A DNA stretch of 14,593 nt from Smithella sp. (GTDB lineage Bacteria > Desulfobacterota > Syntrophia > Syntrophales > Smithellaceae). Below, piece after piece: positions 1 to 6,778 of the stretch. The notes beneath the pieces are model-generated. The model saw only the letters and a program-made list of their open reading frames with translations, had not been told where the DNA came from and searched no databases. A program made the position numbers and the translations under genes. Every line of letters starts with the position of its first letter. Within the stretch, counting starts at the first letter, position 1. The stretch covers positions 1-14,593 of the forward strand of contig JAAZOZ010000024.1 of assembly GCA_012797505.1 (NCBI GenBank), written 5' to 3'.

Positions 1-84
1 AGCAATCAAAGCCGGATGATCGGGAAACCGGCCGGCCGTTTCTGCAATCACATCCCCCATCGTTTTGTTCACAAAACCTGACAT
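1..84 (-). CDS. AMP-dependent acyl-CoA synthetase, N-terminal fragment (cut by window edge)
   Basis: Reading leftward from an ATG at 84-82, 28 open codons run to the window edge and begin MSGFVNKTMGDVIAETAGRF, followed by PDHPALIA. A short helix with the pattern 'T-x-G-D-x-x-x-E-T-A-x-R-x-P-D-x-P-A-L-I' is the usual opening of long-chain acyl-CoA synthetases and other ANL-superfamily ligases, which join a carboxylic acid to coenzyme A through an acyl-adenylate. The start is supported by a purine-rich ribosome binding site (GAGGTGGG) ending a few bases upstream of the ATG, and by a good promoter at 200-227. The catalytic motifs lie outside the window, so substrate and exact family cannot be told. 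The call rests on the N-terminal pattern only. Confidence 0.6.
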   Translation of the reverse strand, partial: MSGFVNKTMGDVIAETAGRFPDHPALIA

Positions 85-199
85 AACCCACCTCATCCTG
101 TAATATTTTTCAGCGTCTCGCGGAACCACTCCCGGCTCCCGCTTAGCGTCACTGCTGCGCAGGCGTCCTTTGTTGGATCACTTAACGTAAACTGGGGTG

Positions 200-227
200 A
201 ATATACGTGATTTATAGAAAATGTCAA
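200..227 (-). promoter_or_regulatory. Sigma-70-type promoter for the leftward acyl-CoA synthetase
   Basis: On the minus strand a perfect -35 box TTGACA (222-227) is followed after 16 bp by TATATT (200-205), five of six matches to the -10 consensus. Transcription would start near 193, giving a leader of about 110 nt before the ATG at 84. Just downstream, at 182-191, lies TTAACGTAAA, which looks like half of an operator palindrome, but a matching second half is not clear, so no regulator is named. Confidence 0.6.
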
Positions 228-416
228 TAAAATCATTGAATATTGGCGCAATTCTTTTTTCAGGCCGGGCCGGGTGCGGGGACACGGAGCAAGTATTTGA
301 TAATATTCGATTCCGGCACTCGCGTCCCCGCGCATCCTTTAGCCGGTGAAACATTCAGGGGCTTCGCGGAAAAAACAACCGGATGGTGAAATACGGGTGG
401 ACAACGCGGAAAAGAA

Positions 417-539
417 TGAGAGCTTTGAATGACGGCCATTTTTGTCATTTCGACCGAAGGGAGAAATCTTGAACAAACGGCCATTCTTAAGATTTCTCGT
501 CGCTCACGCTCCTCGAAATGACATTTTTCAAAGCTCTCA
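417..539. repeat. Imperfect palindromic intergenic element, about 123 bp
   Basis: The ends are a perfect 12-bp inverted pair, TGAGAGCTTTGA at 417-428 and its complement at 528-539. Inside lie two further complementary pairs: TGTCATTTCGA (443-453) with 513-523, and GAGAAATCTT (461-470) with 489-498. The word ACGGCCATT occurs twice in direct orientation (432-440 and 477-485). The whole can fold into a long interrupted hairpin on either strand. The TGTCATTTCGA...GAGAAATCTT core resembles dispersed palindromic repeats known from many bacterial genomes. No open reading frame of plausible coding character crosses it. Whether it is a MITE or a REP-like element cannot be told from one copy. Confidence 0.75.
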
Positions 540-557
540 GAATAATGAGCGAATCAC

Positions 558-719
558 GACGGCCTCGTAAAAAGCCCGGATGCTGAACTGCGCCGCATCC
601 TTCGTCATTGCGGCGTGCGCTGAAGCGCGCCTCATTCCTCAAGATTTGCGCGCCTTGCCCGCGGAGTTTTTACGAAGCCGTCCGGATTTGCCGCTTTTTC
701 GACCTTTTACGAGTCCGTC
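558..719. repeat. Inverted repeat element with 16-bp ends plus an extra partial end
   Basis: GACGGCCTCGTAAAAA at 558-573 pairs with TTTTTACGAAGCCGTC at 667-682, with 15 of 16 bases complementary. The interior centres on a GC-rich hairpin near 612-631 (GGCGTGCGC, loop, GCGCGCC). A further right-type end, TTTTACGAGTCCGTC, lies at 705-719 without its own left partner, so the locus looks like a complete element beside or overlapping a remnant of a second one. The architecture (CTCGTAAAAA outer ends, 'CATTCCTC-AGATTTGC-CGCCTTG' interior) matches my recollection of a repeat family common in deltaproteobacterial intergenic regions. Family membership is from memory and not checked. Confidence 0.7.
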
Positions 720-735
720 AATCATGACACAAAAC

Positions 736-773
736 GATGCGGCGGATCCCAAAAACGTCGATATCGCCGCATC
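736..773 (-). terminator. Possible rho-independent terminator of the amidase
   Basis: GATGCGGCG (736-744) and CGCCGCATC (765-773) form a perfect 9-bp stem around a 20-nt loop. On the minus strand the stem is followed by GTTTTG, a short T-run. It lies about 90 bp beyond the amidase stop. The loop is long and the T-run short, so it may be only a weak terminator or chance structure. Confidence 0.35.
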
Positions 774-863
774 AACGGACCCGGGCCGGCTTCCCTTCCC
801 TTTCAAACAGGCGTCTTTCCCGCGCATCCCCCGGAGAGGCAATCCGGGTAAAGAGCGCTGCGG

Positions 864-2354
864 TTACAGGGACGGCCGGCGGTCAAACCAGGGCTGCGCC
901 CGCTCGAGCTCGCCCGCCAGTTGAAACAAAAGCGACTCTTCACCGAAACGGCCGATGAACTGCACACCGCAGGGCAGTCCCTCCCGGCTCCAGTGGAGGG
1001 GCACCGACATGGCCGGCTGTCCGGTGAGGTTGGCCAGTTGCGTGAAGGGCATTTTGGACAGGCCTTTGGTCGCCATCATATCGGCGATGCCCGTCGCTTT
1101 GAGCAGGCCTCCCAGGTTTAAGCTGTTGATGATTTTCAGAAAGGCCCGTTCGGCCGGCTTCTGCTGCAGCTCGCCGATGCGCGGGGGCAGCGAGGCAATC
1201 GTCGGGGTCAGATACAGATCGTAGGTTTCATGAAATTTGGCCATCCGCCGGGCAAAAGTATTCCACTGTCTTTTGGCCAGAACGAAGTCGCCCGCGGAAA
1301 AAGTATTCCCCAGCAGGTTCAGAGCCCAGGTGGCTTCCTCCGTGTCGGCATGGGTGAGCGGCCGGCCGACGACGCTTGTGAGCTCCCGGATGTCCGCCGC
1401 GACCTCGCCGAAATACAGCATGATGTAACTTTTGCCCACCGCCTCTCCGTCAATATCCGGTCCGGCTTCTTCCACCGCATGGCCGAGACTCTCCAGAAGT
1501 TTGGCTGCGTTTTTCACGGCCTCAACACATTCGGGATGAACGTCGGCTTTCAGCGGCGATTCCACCGTGAACCCGACTTTCAACCGGGGCGGATCCTGCC
1601 CGGCGTCTTCCAGATACGGCCTTTCCGGCCGGGGCAGGATATAGGGGGCGCCGGGATCCGCGCCGTTTGTGGCGTCCAGAACAGCGGCCGCATCGCGCAC
1701 GGAGCGGGTCAGCACGCCCTCCACCTCCGCGCCCTGCCAGACTTCGCCTGATTCGGGCCCCAGCGGATTGCGGCCGCGGGTGGGCTTGAGGCCGAAGAGG
1801 CCGCAACACGAGGAGGGGATGCGGATCGATCCGCCTCCGTCGCCGCCTGAAGCCAGCGGGGTGAAGCCCGCGGCCACCGACGCCGCCGAACCGCCGCTGG
1901 AGCCGCCGGGCGTGTGATCCGGGTTCCAGGGGTTGCGCGTCGGACCGTGCAGCTCGGGTTCGGTGATTCCCATCAGGCCGAATTCCGGCGTGTTGGTTTT
2001 TCCCAGAACGATCAGCCCCGCCGCCCTGAAGCGCCGGGCCATTTCGCTGTCGAACGAAGGCACGTAATTGCGGCAGGATTTGCTGCCCTTGGTCATGGGT
2101 ACGCCCGCGATGGCGGAAACCAGATCTTTGCACAAAAACGGCACGCCGGAAAAAGGGCCTTGCGGAATCGCGCCTTTGGCCGCGGCGCGCGCCGCGTCAT
2201 CCATCCGGCAAATGACCGCGTTGAGCTTCGGGTTGAGTTCGTCGATGCGCCCGATGGCTTCTTCGCACAGCTCCAGCGGAGTCACTTCTTTTTTTCCGAC
2301 CAGTTCGGCCAGCCCCAGGCCATCGTATTTGTCGTACTCACGGAAACGCGTCAT
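864..2354 (-). CDS. Amidase (amidase signature family)
   Basis: This 496-residue protein is a full-length amidase signature enzyme, which hydrolyses a carboxamide to acid plus ammonia or amine. All three catalytic residues are visible: Lys76 in FLCKDLV, the cis-Ser Ser152 in GGSSGGSAA, and the nucleophile Ser176 in GGDGGGSIRIP, followed by CCGLFGLKPTRGR. The spacings (76 and 24 residues) match the family pattern seen in fatty acid amide hydrolase. There is no signal peptide, so it is probably cytoplasmic. The ATG is preceded by a strong GGGAGG ribosome binding site, and a promoter lies at 2459-2488, so it looks like a single-gene unit. It lacks the neighbours expected of GatA, and its general look is nearer to catabolic amidases such as the 6-aminohexanoate cyclic dimer hydrolase group. 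The substrate is not predictable from sequence. Confidence 0.93.
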   Translation of the reverse strand: MTRFREYDKYDGLGLAELVGKKEVTPLELCEEAIGRIDELNPKLNAVICRMDDAARAAAKGAIPQGPFSGVPFLCKDLVSAIAGVPMTKGSKSCRNYVPSFDSEMARRFRAAGLIVLGKTNTPEFGLMGITEPELHGPTRNPWNPDHTPGGSSGGSAASVAAGFTPLASGGDGGGSIRIPSSCCGLFGLKPTRGRNPLGPESGEVWQGAEVEGVLTRSVRDAAAVLDATNGADPGAPYILPRPERPYLEDAGQDPPRLKVGFTVESPLKADVHPECVEAVKNAAKLLESLGHAVEEAGPDIDGEAVGKSYIMLYFGEVAADIRELTSVVGRPLTHADTEEATWALNLLGNTFSAGDFVLAKRQWNTFARRMAKFHETYDLYLTPTIASLPPRIGELQQKPAERAFLKIINSLNLGGLLKATGIADMMATKGLSKMPFTQLANLTGQPAMSVPLHWSREGLPCGVQFIGRFGEESLLFQLAGELERAQPWFDRRPSL

Positions 2355-2458
2355 TTTTTTCCTCCCTCTTCACTGATCAGAAAAAACAAAAGGTTGTTCG
2401 TGTGGTTGAAGTGATGACCTGACGCCGCCGTAAATGCCCCAATCCTGAATTGTCGGGA

Positions 2459-2488
2459 AGTATAATGACCGTTCGCCGGTGAAGTCAA
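2459..2488 (-). promoter_or_regulatory. Sigma-70-type promoter for the amidase
   Basis: On the minus strand TTGACT (2483-2488) is followed by an 18-bp spacer and TATACT (2459-2464), five of six matches to each consensus box. Transcription would begin near 2452, about 98 nt before the amidase ATG. The leader contains no clear hairpin or riboswitch-like structure. Confidence 0.6.
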
Positions 2489-2510
2489 GGCTTTTCCGCA
2501 GGGGGTGACG

Positions 2511-2756
2511 ATGGTGGATAGTGGATAGTGAATGGTAGATGGTAGGGAACGGTCACGATAACCTAACCACCTAAAGGTGGCGCGAGGTGGCGCGAAGTCA
2601 CAAGGCCGTTCCCTACGGGATCCGGGGTAATGGGCAATGTGAGTTATGGGCGACAAGCAAGAGACCTTGGGCCAGTCGAAAGCGAGGAGTTTTTCCTCTT
2701 TGCAATTTACACTCGTCGCTTTTTACAATTCACCATTCACTATTCACCATCCACTA
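2511..2756. repeat. Nested repeat block with degenerate short tandem words at both ends
   Basis: The left end (2511-2545) is built from degenerate 7-8-base words of the kind GTGGATA/GTGAATG/GTAGATG. The right end (about 2729-2756) holds the complementary words. ATAGTGAATGGT at 2525-2536 is a perfect 12-bp inverted match to 2732-2743. Nested inside is a second inverted pair, GTAGGGAACGG at 2542-2552 with 2606-2616. The rightmost word overlaps the end of the AMP-ligase gene and supplies its TAG stop codon (2756-2754 on the minus strand). This block accounts for most of the gap between the amidase promoter and the ligase. No gene is supported here. Confidence 0.7.
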
Positions 2757-4145
2757 CTTCTGCTGTGAGCTTTTTTCTTTTGCCCGGAGAAAGATCTGCT
2801 CGACGCGGCGATAATCGATCTTGCCGGTGGCGGTCCGCCGAATAGAAGGAACAATGTGAACGCGCCTGGGCATGGCGTACGGCTCCAGCTTTTCCAGAAT
2901 CATCTTTTTGACCTGGATTTCCGTCAGATCACAGGCGACCAGCGCGGCAATTTCGCTTTCGCGGCCCTTTTCGGCCGGGAGCGCGATGACCACCGCATCC
3001 CGCACCGTCGGCAGCGTCTGGATTTTGTTCTGGACCTCCTTCAGGTCCACGCGCTTTCCGGCGACCTTGACGATGCCGTCGGCCCGCCCCAACAGCAGGA
3101 ACCGGCCGTCCCGGTCCGGCTGGACTTCATCGCCCGTCACGCAAAACCCCTCGGCATCCCTTTCCATCTCGCTCGACACGAAATCGGAGCGCACGGCCAG
3201 CCGCCGGCCGAACATCCGCCAGGAAACCGGACCGGCGGGCTGCCAGCTTTCCGTGTTTTCGCTCACGCTGCGCGACGCGACGCCGCCCGTCTCAGTGGAA
3301 CCGTAGATCTCGTGAATGCCCAGGCCTGTTTTTTTCAGGAAATAGCGCGCGTCGGACCGGTCCAGAGGGCCGGAGGACGAGAAAGCGAGTCTCAGTGAGG
3401 GAACCGACAGGTTGTCCACCTTTAACGACCGGTAGGAAATCGGGACGCTGACCAGAACGGTGGCCCTGTGACGGTTGATCGTCGAGAGGATTTCCTGCGG
3501 GAAGGTGTAGATTTCCGGCAGCACGCGGGCGCGCGAAACAAACGGCAGCAGGATGGAAAACAAAAGACCGTAAATATGGTAGGGGGGAACGGTGGACAGG
3601 AACACGTCGTCGCCGGTCAGACCGAACCGGTCGCGCAGATAAAAAGCTTCGGCCAGCAGATTGCGCGGGGTTTTGGACCAGACCCTGGGTTTGCCGGTGG
3701 AGCCGCCTGTAAAAAGCTTCAGAAAAGACCGGTCGGGATCGCGCAGATCCCCGGGATTGAGATCGGCCATGTCGCCCGCCGTCGGGGAAATCATTTCCAC
3801 GCCCGGCATTTCTTCCGGGCGATCCGCGACGGCTGCGTCAAAGCCTGTCGCCTCGTACGTTTCCAGGAGCGCGTGCGTCGAAAAGGAGTGGGGCAGGATC
3901 AAATTGCAGACCCCGGCCAGAGCGGCCAGGATCGAGGCGGCGACCACGGCTTTGTTTTCCGTGCACAGACAGACGGACGTCTCCACGCCGCGTCCGGAAA
4001 GCGTTTTCTTTAAACCGGCCGCCATGGAAAAAACTTCGCCGTAGGTGTCGCCTAAACAGGTGAATTCCTTCCGGCACAGCGACTTTGACGGAGAGAGGAG
4101 CTTCCGGTAGGCAACGACAAAAGGATCTTTCTGTTCTGCGGACAT
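2754..4145 (-). CDS. AMP-ligase (acyl/aryl-ACP or -CoA ligase), APE-cluster type
   Basis: This 463-residue ANL-superfamily ligase adenylates a carboxylic acid and transfers it to a thiol, here probably the pantetheine arm of the nearby ACP. Visible motifs are TGGSTGKP (residues 146-153, phosphate loop), YGSTETGG (281-288, ATP/substrate site), TGDE (337-340), the hinge region GRADGIVKVAGKRV (353-366) and the C-terminal ATGKIDY with catalytic Lys442. It is shorter than typical acyl-CoA synthetases, as are APE-cluster AMP-ligases. I chose the ATG at 4145 because GCAGG lies suitably upstream; a GTG four codons earlier (4157) has no ribosome binding site. It is divergent from the biosynthetic operon with 155 bp between. 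The last codons run into an intergenic repeat, so the C-terminus may have been reshaped. The substrate (aromatic or fatty) is unknown. Confidence 0.85.
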   Translation of the reverse strand: MSAEQKDPFVVAYRKLLSPSKSLCRKEFTCLGDTYGEVFSMAAGLKKTLSGRGVETSVCLCTENKAVVAASILAALAGVCNLILPHSFSTHALLETYEATGFDAAVADRPEEMPGVEMISPTAGDMADLNPGDLRDPDRSFLKLFTGGSTGKPRVWSKTPRNLLAEAFYLRDRFGLTGDDVFLSTVPPYHIYGLLFSILLPFVSRARVLPEIYTFPQEILSTINRHRATVLVSVPISYRSLKVDNLSVPSLRLAFSSSGPLDRSDARYFLKKTGLGIHEIYGSTETGGVASRSVSENTESWQPAGPVSWRMFGRRLAVRSDFVSSEMERDAEGFCVTGDEVQPDRDGRFLLLGRADGIVKVAGKRVDLKEVQNKIQTLPTVRDAVVIALPAEKGRESEIAALVACDLTEIQVKKMILEKLEPYAMPRRVHIVPSIRRTATGKIDYRRVEQIFLRAKEKSSQQK

Positions 4146-4246
4146 GGGAACCTGCACAAATCATTTTTGAAGTTTCTATAAGAAAAAAGGCTGAAAAGCA
4201 ACGAGCGTTTTGCGCGAAACAGGGCGGCGGCACGCAATGTTTTTGA

Positions 4247-4274
4247 TTGACTTTCGGATGGTTTTCTCTTTAAT
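4247..4274 (+). promoter_or_regulatory. Promoter of the biosynthetic operon
   Basis: TTGACT (4247-4252) and TTTAAT (4269-4274) each match five of six consensus bases and are separated by 16 bp. The start of transcription would fall near 4281, giving a leader of about 20 nt that contains little besides the ribosome binding site GGGGAGGAG before the ATG at 4301. The divergent ligase must be transcribed from the same 155-bp region, but I see no convincing minus-strand promoter. Confidence 0.5.
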
Positions 4275-4300
4275 TTAAACTAAAAAGGGGAGGAGCGGCG

Positions 4301-4723
4301 ATGATCGACATCGAATCCGTGATTCCGCATCGTGAACCGATCAAAATCATCACACAAGCCGTAGAATTGCAGGATGATTCCGGCATTGCGGCCGCCGTGG
4401 TCAACGAGCGCTGGCCCCTTTTCGACGGACGGACCGTCCATTCCATCGCCCTGATCGAAGCCGTCGCCCAGACCGCCGCGCTGGTGGAAGGCTACAAACG
4501 GAAGAAGAAAGGCCAGGACGCCATCAAAGGCTGGATGGTGGGCATCAAGTCCGCGGAATTTCACCGGGACGTTCTTGACCTGCAAACCTGCATCACGGTT
4601 TCGATCAGGAGGCAGTGTTCCTTTGACGATTACGCCGTCATCAACGGCACGGTAACCTCGGGAAACGAAACGCTGCTCACGGCCGTTCTTCAGGCCATCC
4701 GCCTCAACAAGGATGAGGGATAA
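4301..4723 (+). CDS. Hotdog-fold 3-hydroxyacyl-ACP dehydratase-like protein (ApeP/FabZ-like)
   Basis: This 140-residue protein has the length and layout of a single hotdog-fold dehydratase, which removes water from 3-hydroxyacyl-ACP to give the trans-2-enoyl chain. It starts with IPHREPI, like the LPHRYPF opening of FabZ, and has the central-helix motif LIEAVAQTAAL with the expected acid Glu53. The usual catalytic His of FabZ (in GHFPG, 14 residues before the Glu) is not there: Pro39 occupies that place in the stretch WPLFDGRTVHSIALIE, and the nearest His is His47. The FDG pattern instead recalls the ApeP-type dehydratases of aryl polyene clusters. It is the first gene of the operon, with a strong GGGGAGGAG ribosome binding site. 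If it is not a dehydratase it could be a thioesterase-like or inactive hotdog partner. Confidence 0.78.
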   Translation: MIDIESVIPHREPIKIITQAVELQDDSGIAAAVVNERWPLFDGRTVHSIALIEAVAQTAALVEGYKRKKKGQDAIKGWMVGIKSAEFHRDVLDLQTCITVSIRRQCSFDDYAVINGTVTSGNETLLTAVLQAIRLNKDEG

Positions 4724-4750
4724 CATTCGCCAAAGGAGAAAAATACCATC

Positions 4751-5485
4751 ATGGAAGAAAGAAAAATCGCGCTGGTGACGGGCGCCAGCCGGGGCATTGG
4801 ACGCGCCACGGCCGTGGAACTGGCCCGAACCGGTTATTTTGTGATCATCAACTACAACGCCAGCGAAGCCGCGGCGGCCGAAACGCTGGCGCAGGTGCAG
4901 GCCGCGGGCGGCTCCGGCGAAACGCGGAAATTCGACGTGGCCGACGCCGCCGGGGTCAAAGAAGCCCTGGCCGCGATTGCGCAGGAGCACAAACGGATTG
5001 ACGCGCTCGTCAACAACGCCGGCGTCACCGCGGACGGCCTTTTCATGATGATGGGAGAAGAGGAGTGGCTTCGCGTGATCAATACGACGCTCAACGGATT
5101 TTACTTCGTCACAAAACCCGTCCTGCGTGAAATGGTCCGGAAAAAACGAGGCTGCATCGTGTCCGTTTCTTCCATTTCCTCCATGCTCCCCAACCGCGGG
5201 CAGGCCAACTACGCCGCGGCGAAAGCCGGCCTCAACGCCGCAACCCGTTCGCTCGCCAAGGAAGTCGCGCGCTTCGGCATCCGCGTGAACGCGGTCGCGC
5301 CCGGCCCCATCGCCACCGACATGCTCAGCAGCATGCCGATGGACGAAAATATCATCAAAAGCGTCATTCCGATGGCCCGGGTGGGAAAACCGGAAGAAGT
5401 CGCCCGCGTGATCCGCTTTTTGTGCTCCGAGGACGCTTCCTACATCACCGGGCAGGTCATATCCGTCAACGGAGGAATGTTCTGA
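4751..5485 (+). CDS. 3-oxoacyl-ACP reductase (FabG/ApeQ-like)
   Basis: This 244-residue protein is a classical short-chain dehydrogenase/reductase of FabG length, reducing 3-oxoacyl-ACP to 3-hydroxyacyl-ACP with NADPH. The cofactor loop TGASRGIG is at residues 10-17, NNAG at 88-91, and the catalytic Ser141, Tyr154 and Lys158 lie in VSVSSIS and QANYAAAKAG. The PGPIATDM and final TGQVISVNGG segments are typical of FabG. It sits 27 bp behind the dehydratase, preceded by AAAGGAG, and 2 bp before the LolA-like gene, so it belongs to the operon rather than to a housekeeping fab locus. The context says it works as the ketoreductase of the small type II system, comparable to ApeQ. Confidence 0.93.
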   Translation: MEERKIALVTGASRGIGRATAVELARTGYFVIINYNASEAAAAETLAQVQAAGGSGETRKFDVADAAGVKEALAAIAQEHKRIDALVNNAGVTADGLFMMMGEEEWLRVINTTLNGFYFVTKPVLREMVRKKRGCIVSVSSISSMLPNRGQANYAAAKAGLNAATRSLAKEVARFGIRVNAVAPGPIATDMLSSMPMDENIIKSVIPMARVGKPEEVARVIRFLCSEDASYITGQVISVNGGMF

Positions 5486-5487
5486 TC

Positions 5488-6111
5488 ATGCGCGCGAAAG
5501 CCGCCGGCCCCCTATCCGTTTTGCTCCTTGTGCTTCTGATGGCGCTTCCCGCCGCCGGGGCCGATGACTTCGACCGGCTGCGCAGAGACGCATCGCGCAT
5601 TTCGTCTCTTTCCGCCGATTTCGTGCAGAAGAAATCCATGAAGATCCTGTCCAAACCTCTGGTCTCGACGGGGAAATTCTTTTATGCCGCCCCGGATTCG
5701 ATCCGCTGGGAATACGTCAAGCCGATCCGGAGCATCGTGATCTCGGAAAAAGGAACCTCGAAGCGCTACATCGCCTCCGGCGGCAAAATGATCGAGGACA
5801 AGACCGGCGGCGTCCAGGCGATGAAAATCGTGCTCGACGAAGTGGCGGGGTGGATGAAAGGAAAATTTTCCGCCAACCCGTCCTTTGCCGCCTCCGTGCG
5901 GGAAGGGCCGGAAACGGTGATTGTCCTCACACCGACGGGAAAAAACACGGCCGGCATGATTGAAAAAATAGAAATCACCGTCTCCCGGAAAGACGCCGTC
6001 GTAAAAACCGTGCGGATCGTGGAGGGCGCCGCGGCCGAAACCAGGATTGACTTTCTGCACACGGCCGTCAATCCGGCCCTGCCTCCCGGCACTTTTCAGG
6101 ACATTCCATGA
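5488..6111 (+). CDS. LolA-like periplasmic lipid/lipoprotein carrier
   Basis: This 207-residue protein has a clear signal peptide: positively charged start MRAK, hydrophobic core LSVLLLVLLMALP and a cleavage site AGA-DD at residue 25/26. The mature part has the LolA-like opening ISSLSADFVQKK, then repeated strands such as GKFFYAAPDSIRWEYVKP and a C-terminal ALPPGTF segment. LolA proteins carry lipidated cargo through the periplasm in a hydrophobic half-barrel. The ATG at 5488 is chosen because the signal peptide begins there; longer in-frame upstream sequence would add an unrelated tail inside fabG. GGAGG lies in the fabG end. It overlaps the following lipoprotein gene by 4 bp (ATGA). Such LolA-like genes are a regular part of APE-type clusters, so the cargo here may be the polyene lipid rather than lipoproteins. 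Confidence 0.87.
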   Translation: MRAKAAGPLSVLLLVLLMALPAAGADDFDRLRRDASRISSLSADFVQKKSMKILSKPLVSTGKFFYAAPDSIRWEYVKPIRSIVISEKGTSKRYIASGGKMIEDKTGGVQAMKIVLDEVAGWMKGKFSANPSFAASVREGPETVIVLTPTGKNTAGMIEKIEITVSRKDAVVKTVRIVEGAAAETRIDFLHTAVNPALPPGTFQDIP

Positions 6112-6761
6112 ACGTCCGCTTTTTTCTGATTCTCTCCCTGCTGCTGGCATCCTGTTCGTCTCTGCCGGAAATCCGGCCGTCCGCCGATGCCGGGAGCGCC
6201 TGCCCTTCCCCTTTCGTCGTCCAAAAAACCCGCTTCATCCATACGATTGAAGCGGCCGCGGCCGGCGAAACGCGGTCCGTGATGATCGGCGTGACGGTGG
6301 CGGACCCGGCATCGAGGACGCTTTCCTGCGCTTTGATGAGCCCGGAGGGCATAGTTTTTTTTGAAGCTTCGCGAACCCCCTCCGGCACAAACATCAGCCG
6401 GGCGCTCCCGCCGTTTGACGCGGCGGAGGTGGCCCGCGGCATGCTGGACGACATCGAACTGATTTTTTTGAAGCCGACGGAAGAGATCAACCGGGCGGGC
6501 GTTGGGGATTCGGGCCGGACCGTCTGCCGGCGCCGCCTGCGGGATGGAGGGTGGCTGGATGTCGGAAAGGACCGCGACGGACGAATCCGGATTCAACGCT
6601 ACTCGGAAGGCGGCAGGCTCCGGCGCAGCGTGGCGCTCGCGGCAGGCGTCAATCCCTACGCCGCCATTGAGCTTCAGGCGTCGGAATGGACCGGATACTC
6701 GCTGTCCATGACGCTCATCGAAGCGGAAACCGTTCCGGACGAAATTCGTTCGGGAAAATAA
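6108..6761 (+). CDS. Outer-membrane lipoprotein of APE-type cluster (possibly DUF3261)
   Basis: This 217-residue protein starts with a lipoprotein signal peptide, FLILSLLLASC, with lipobox LASC and lipidated Cys16. Ser at +2 predicts sorting to the outer membrane. The rest is soluble and of no fold that I can name, with alternating strand-like stretches (SVMIGVTVADPASRTLSCAL, GEIVFFEAS-like) and a C-terminal IELQASEWTGYSLSMTLIE. Size, lipobox and position directly after a LolA-like gene match the DUF3261-type lipoproteins found in aryl polyene clusters; this match is from context and memory. It is translationally coupled to the LolA-like gene through a 4-bp overlap, with AGGA just upstream of the ATG. 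A role as outer-membrane acceptor, analogous to LolB, for the cluster's lipid is inference. Confidence 0.7.
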   Translation: MNVRFFLILSLLLASCSSLPEIRPSADAGSACPSPFVVQKTRFIHTIEAAAAGETRSVMIGVTVADPASRTLSCALMSPEGIVFFEASRTPSGTNISRALPPFDAAEVARGMLDDIELIFLKPTEEINRAGVGDSGRTVCRRRLRDGGWLDVGKDRDGRIRIQRYSEGGRLRRSVALAAGVNPYAAIELQASEWTGYSLSMTLIEAETVPDEIRSGK

Positions 6762-6778
6762 TTTTCAGGAAAACCTAT

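Larger units (their letters stand above)
85..863. other. 779-bp gap without a supported gene
   Basis: This gap lies between the leftward acyl-CoA synthetase and the end of the leftward amidase. It holds the synthetase leader and promoter (85-227), a stretch at 228-416 in which I see nothing convincing, the two inverted-repeat elements (417-539 and 558-719), and a possible amidase terminator (736-773). Short open frames on both strands run across the repeats and show no ribosome binding site or protein-like composition. Confidence 0.7.

Noticed and set aside
580..924. 114-codon plus-strand open frame across the inverted repeat
   Set aside because: It starts inside the repeat element, has no ribosome binding site and ends within the amidase antisense; its composition is not protein-like.
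1522..2133. 203-codon minus-strand frame overlapping the amidase in another frame
   Set aside because: Arg/Gly-rich translation with no domain, fully covered by the amidase whose catalytic motifs are intact.
2684..2698. GAGGA-loop-TCCTC hairpin as a terminator
   Set aside because: A five-pair stem with no following T-run on the minus strand is too weak to call.
2511..2756. CRISPR array
   Set aside because: The short words are degenerate, have no constant repeat-spacer period, and no cas genes are present.
4146..4300. Minus-strand promoter for the AMP-ligase
   Set aside because: A TATAGA-like box near 4180 lacks a -35 box at acceptable spacing.
5422..5487. Longer N-terminus for the LolA-like protein
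   Set aside because: The extra residues lie inside fabG and would precede a complete signal peptide that starts at 5488.
6686..6778. Longer N-terminus for the FAD oxidoreductase
   Set aside because: It would overlap the lipoprotein gene and add 31 residues before the normal FAD-loop start; the ATG at 6779 has AGGA upstream.
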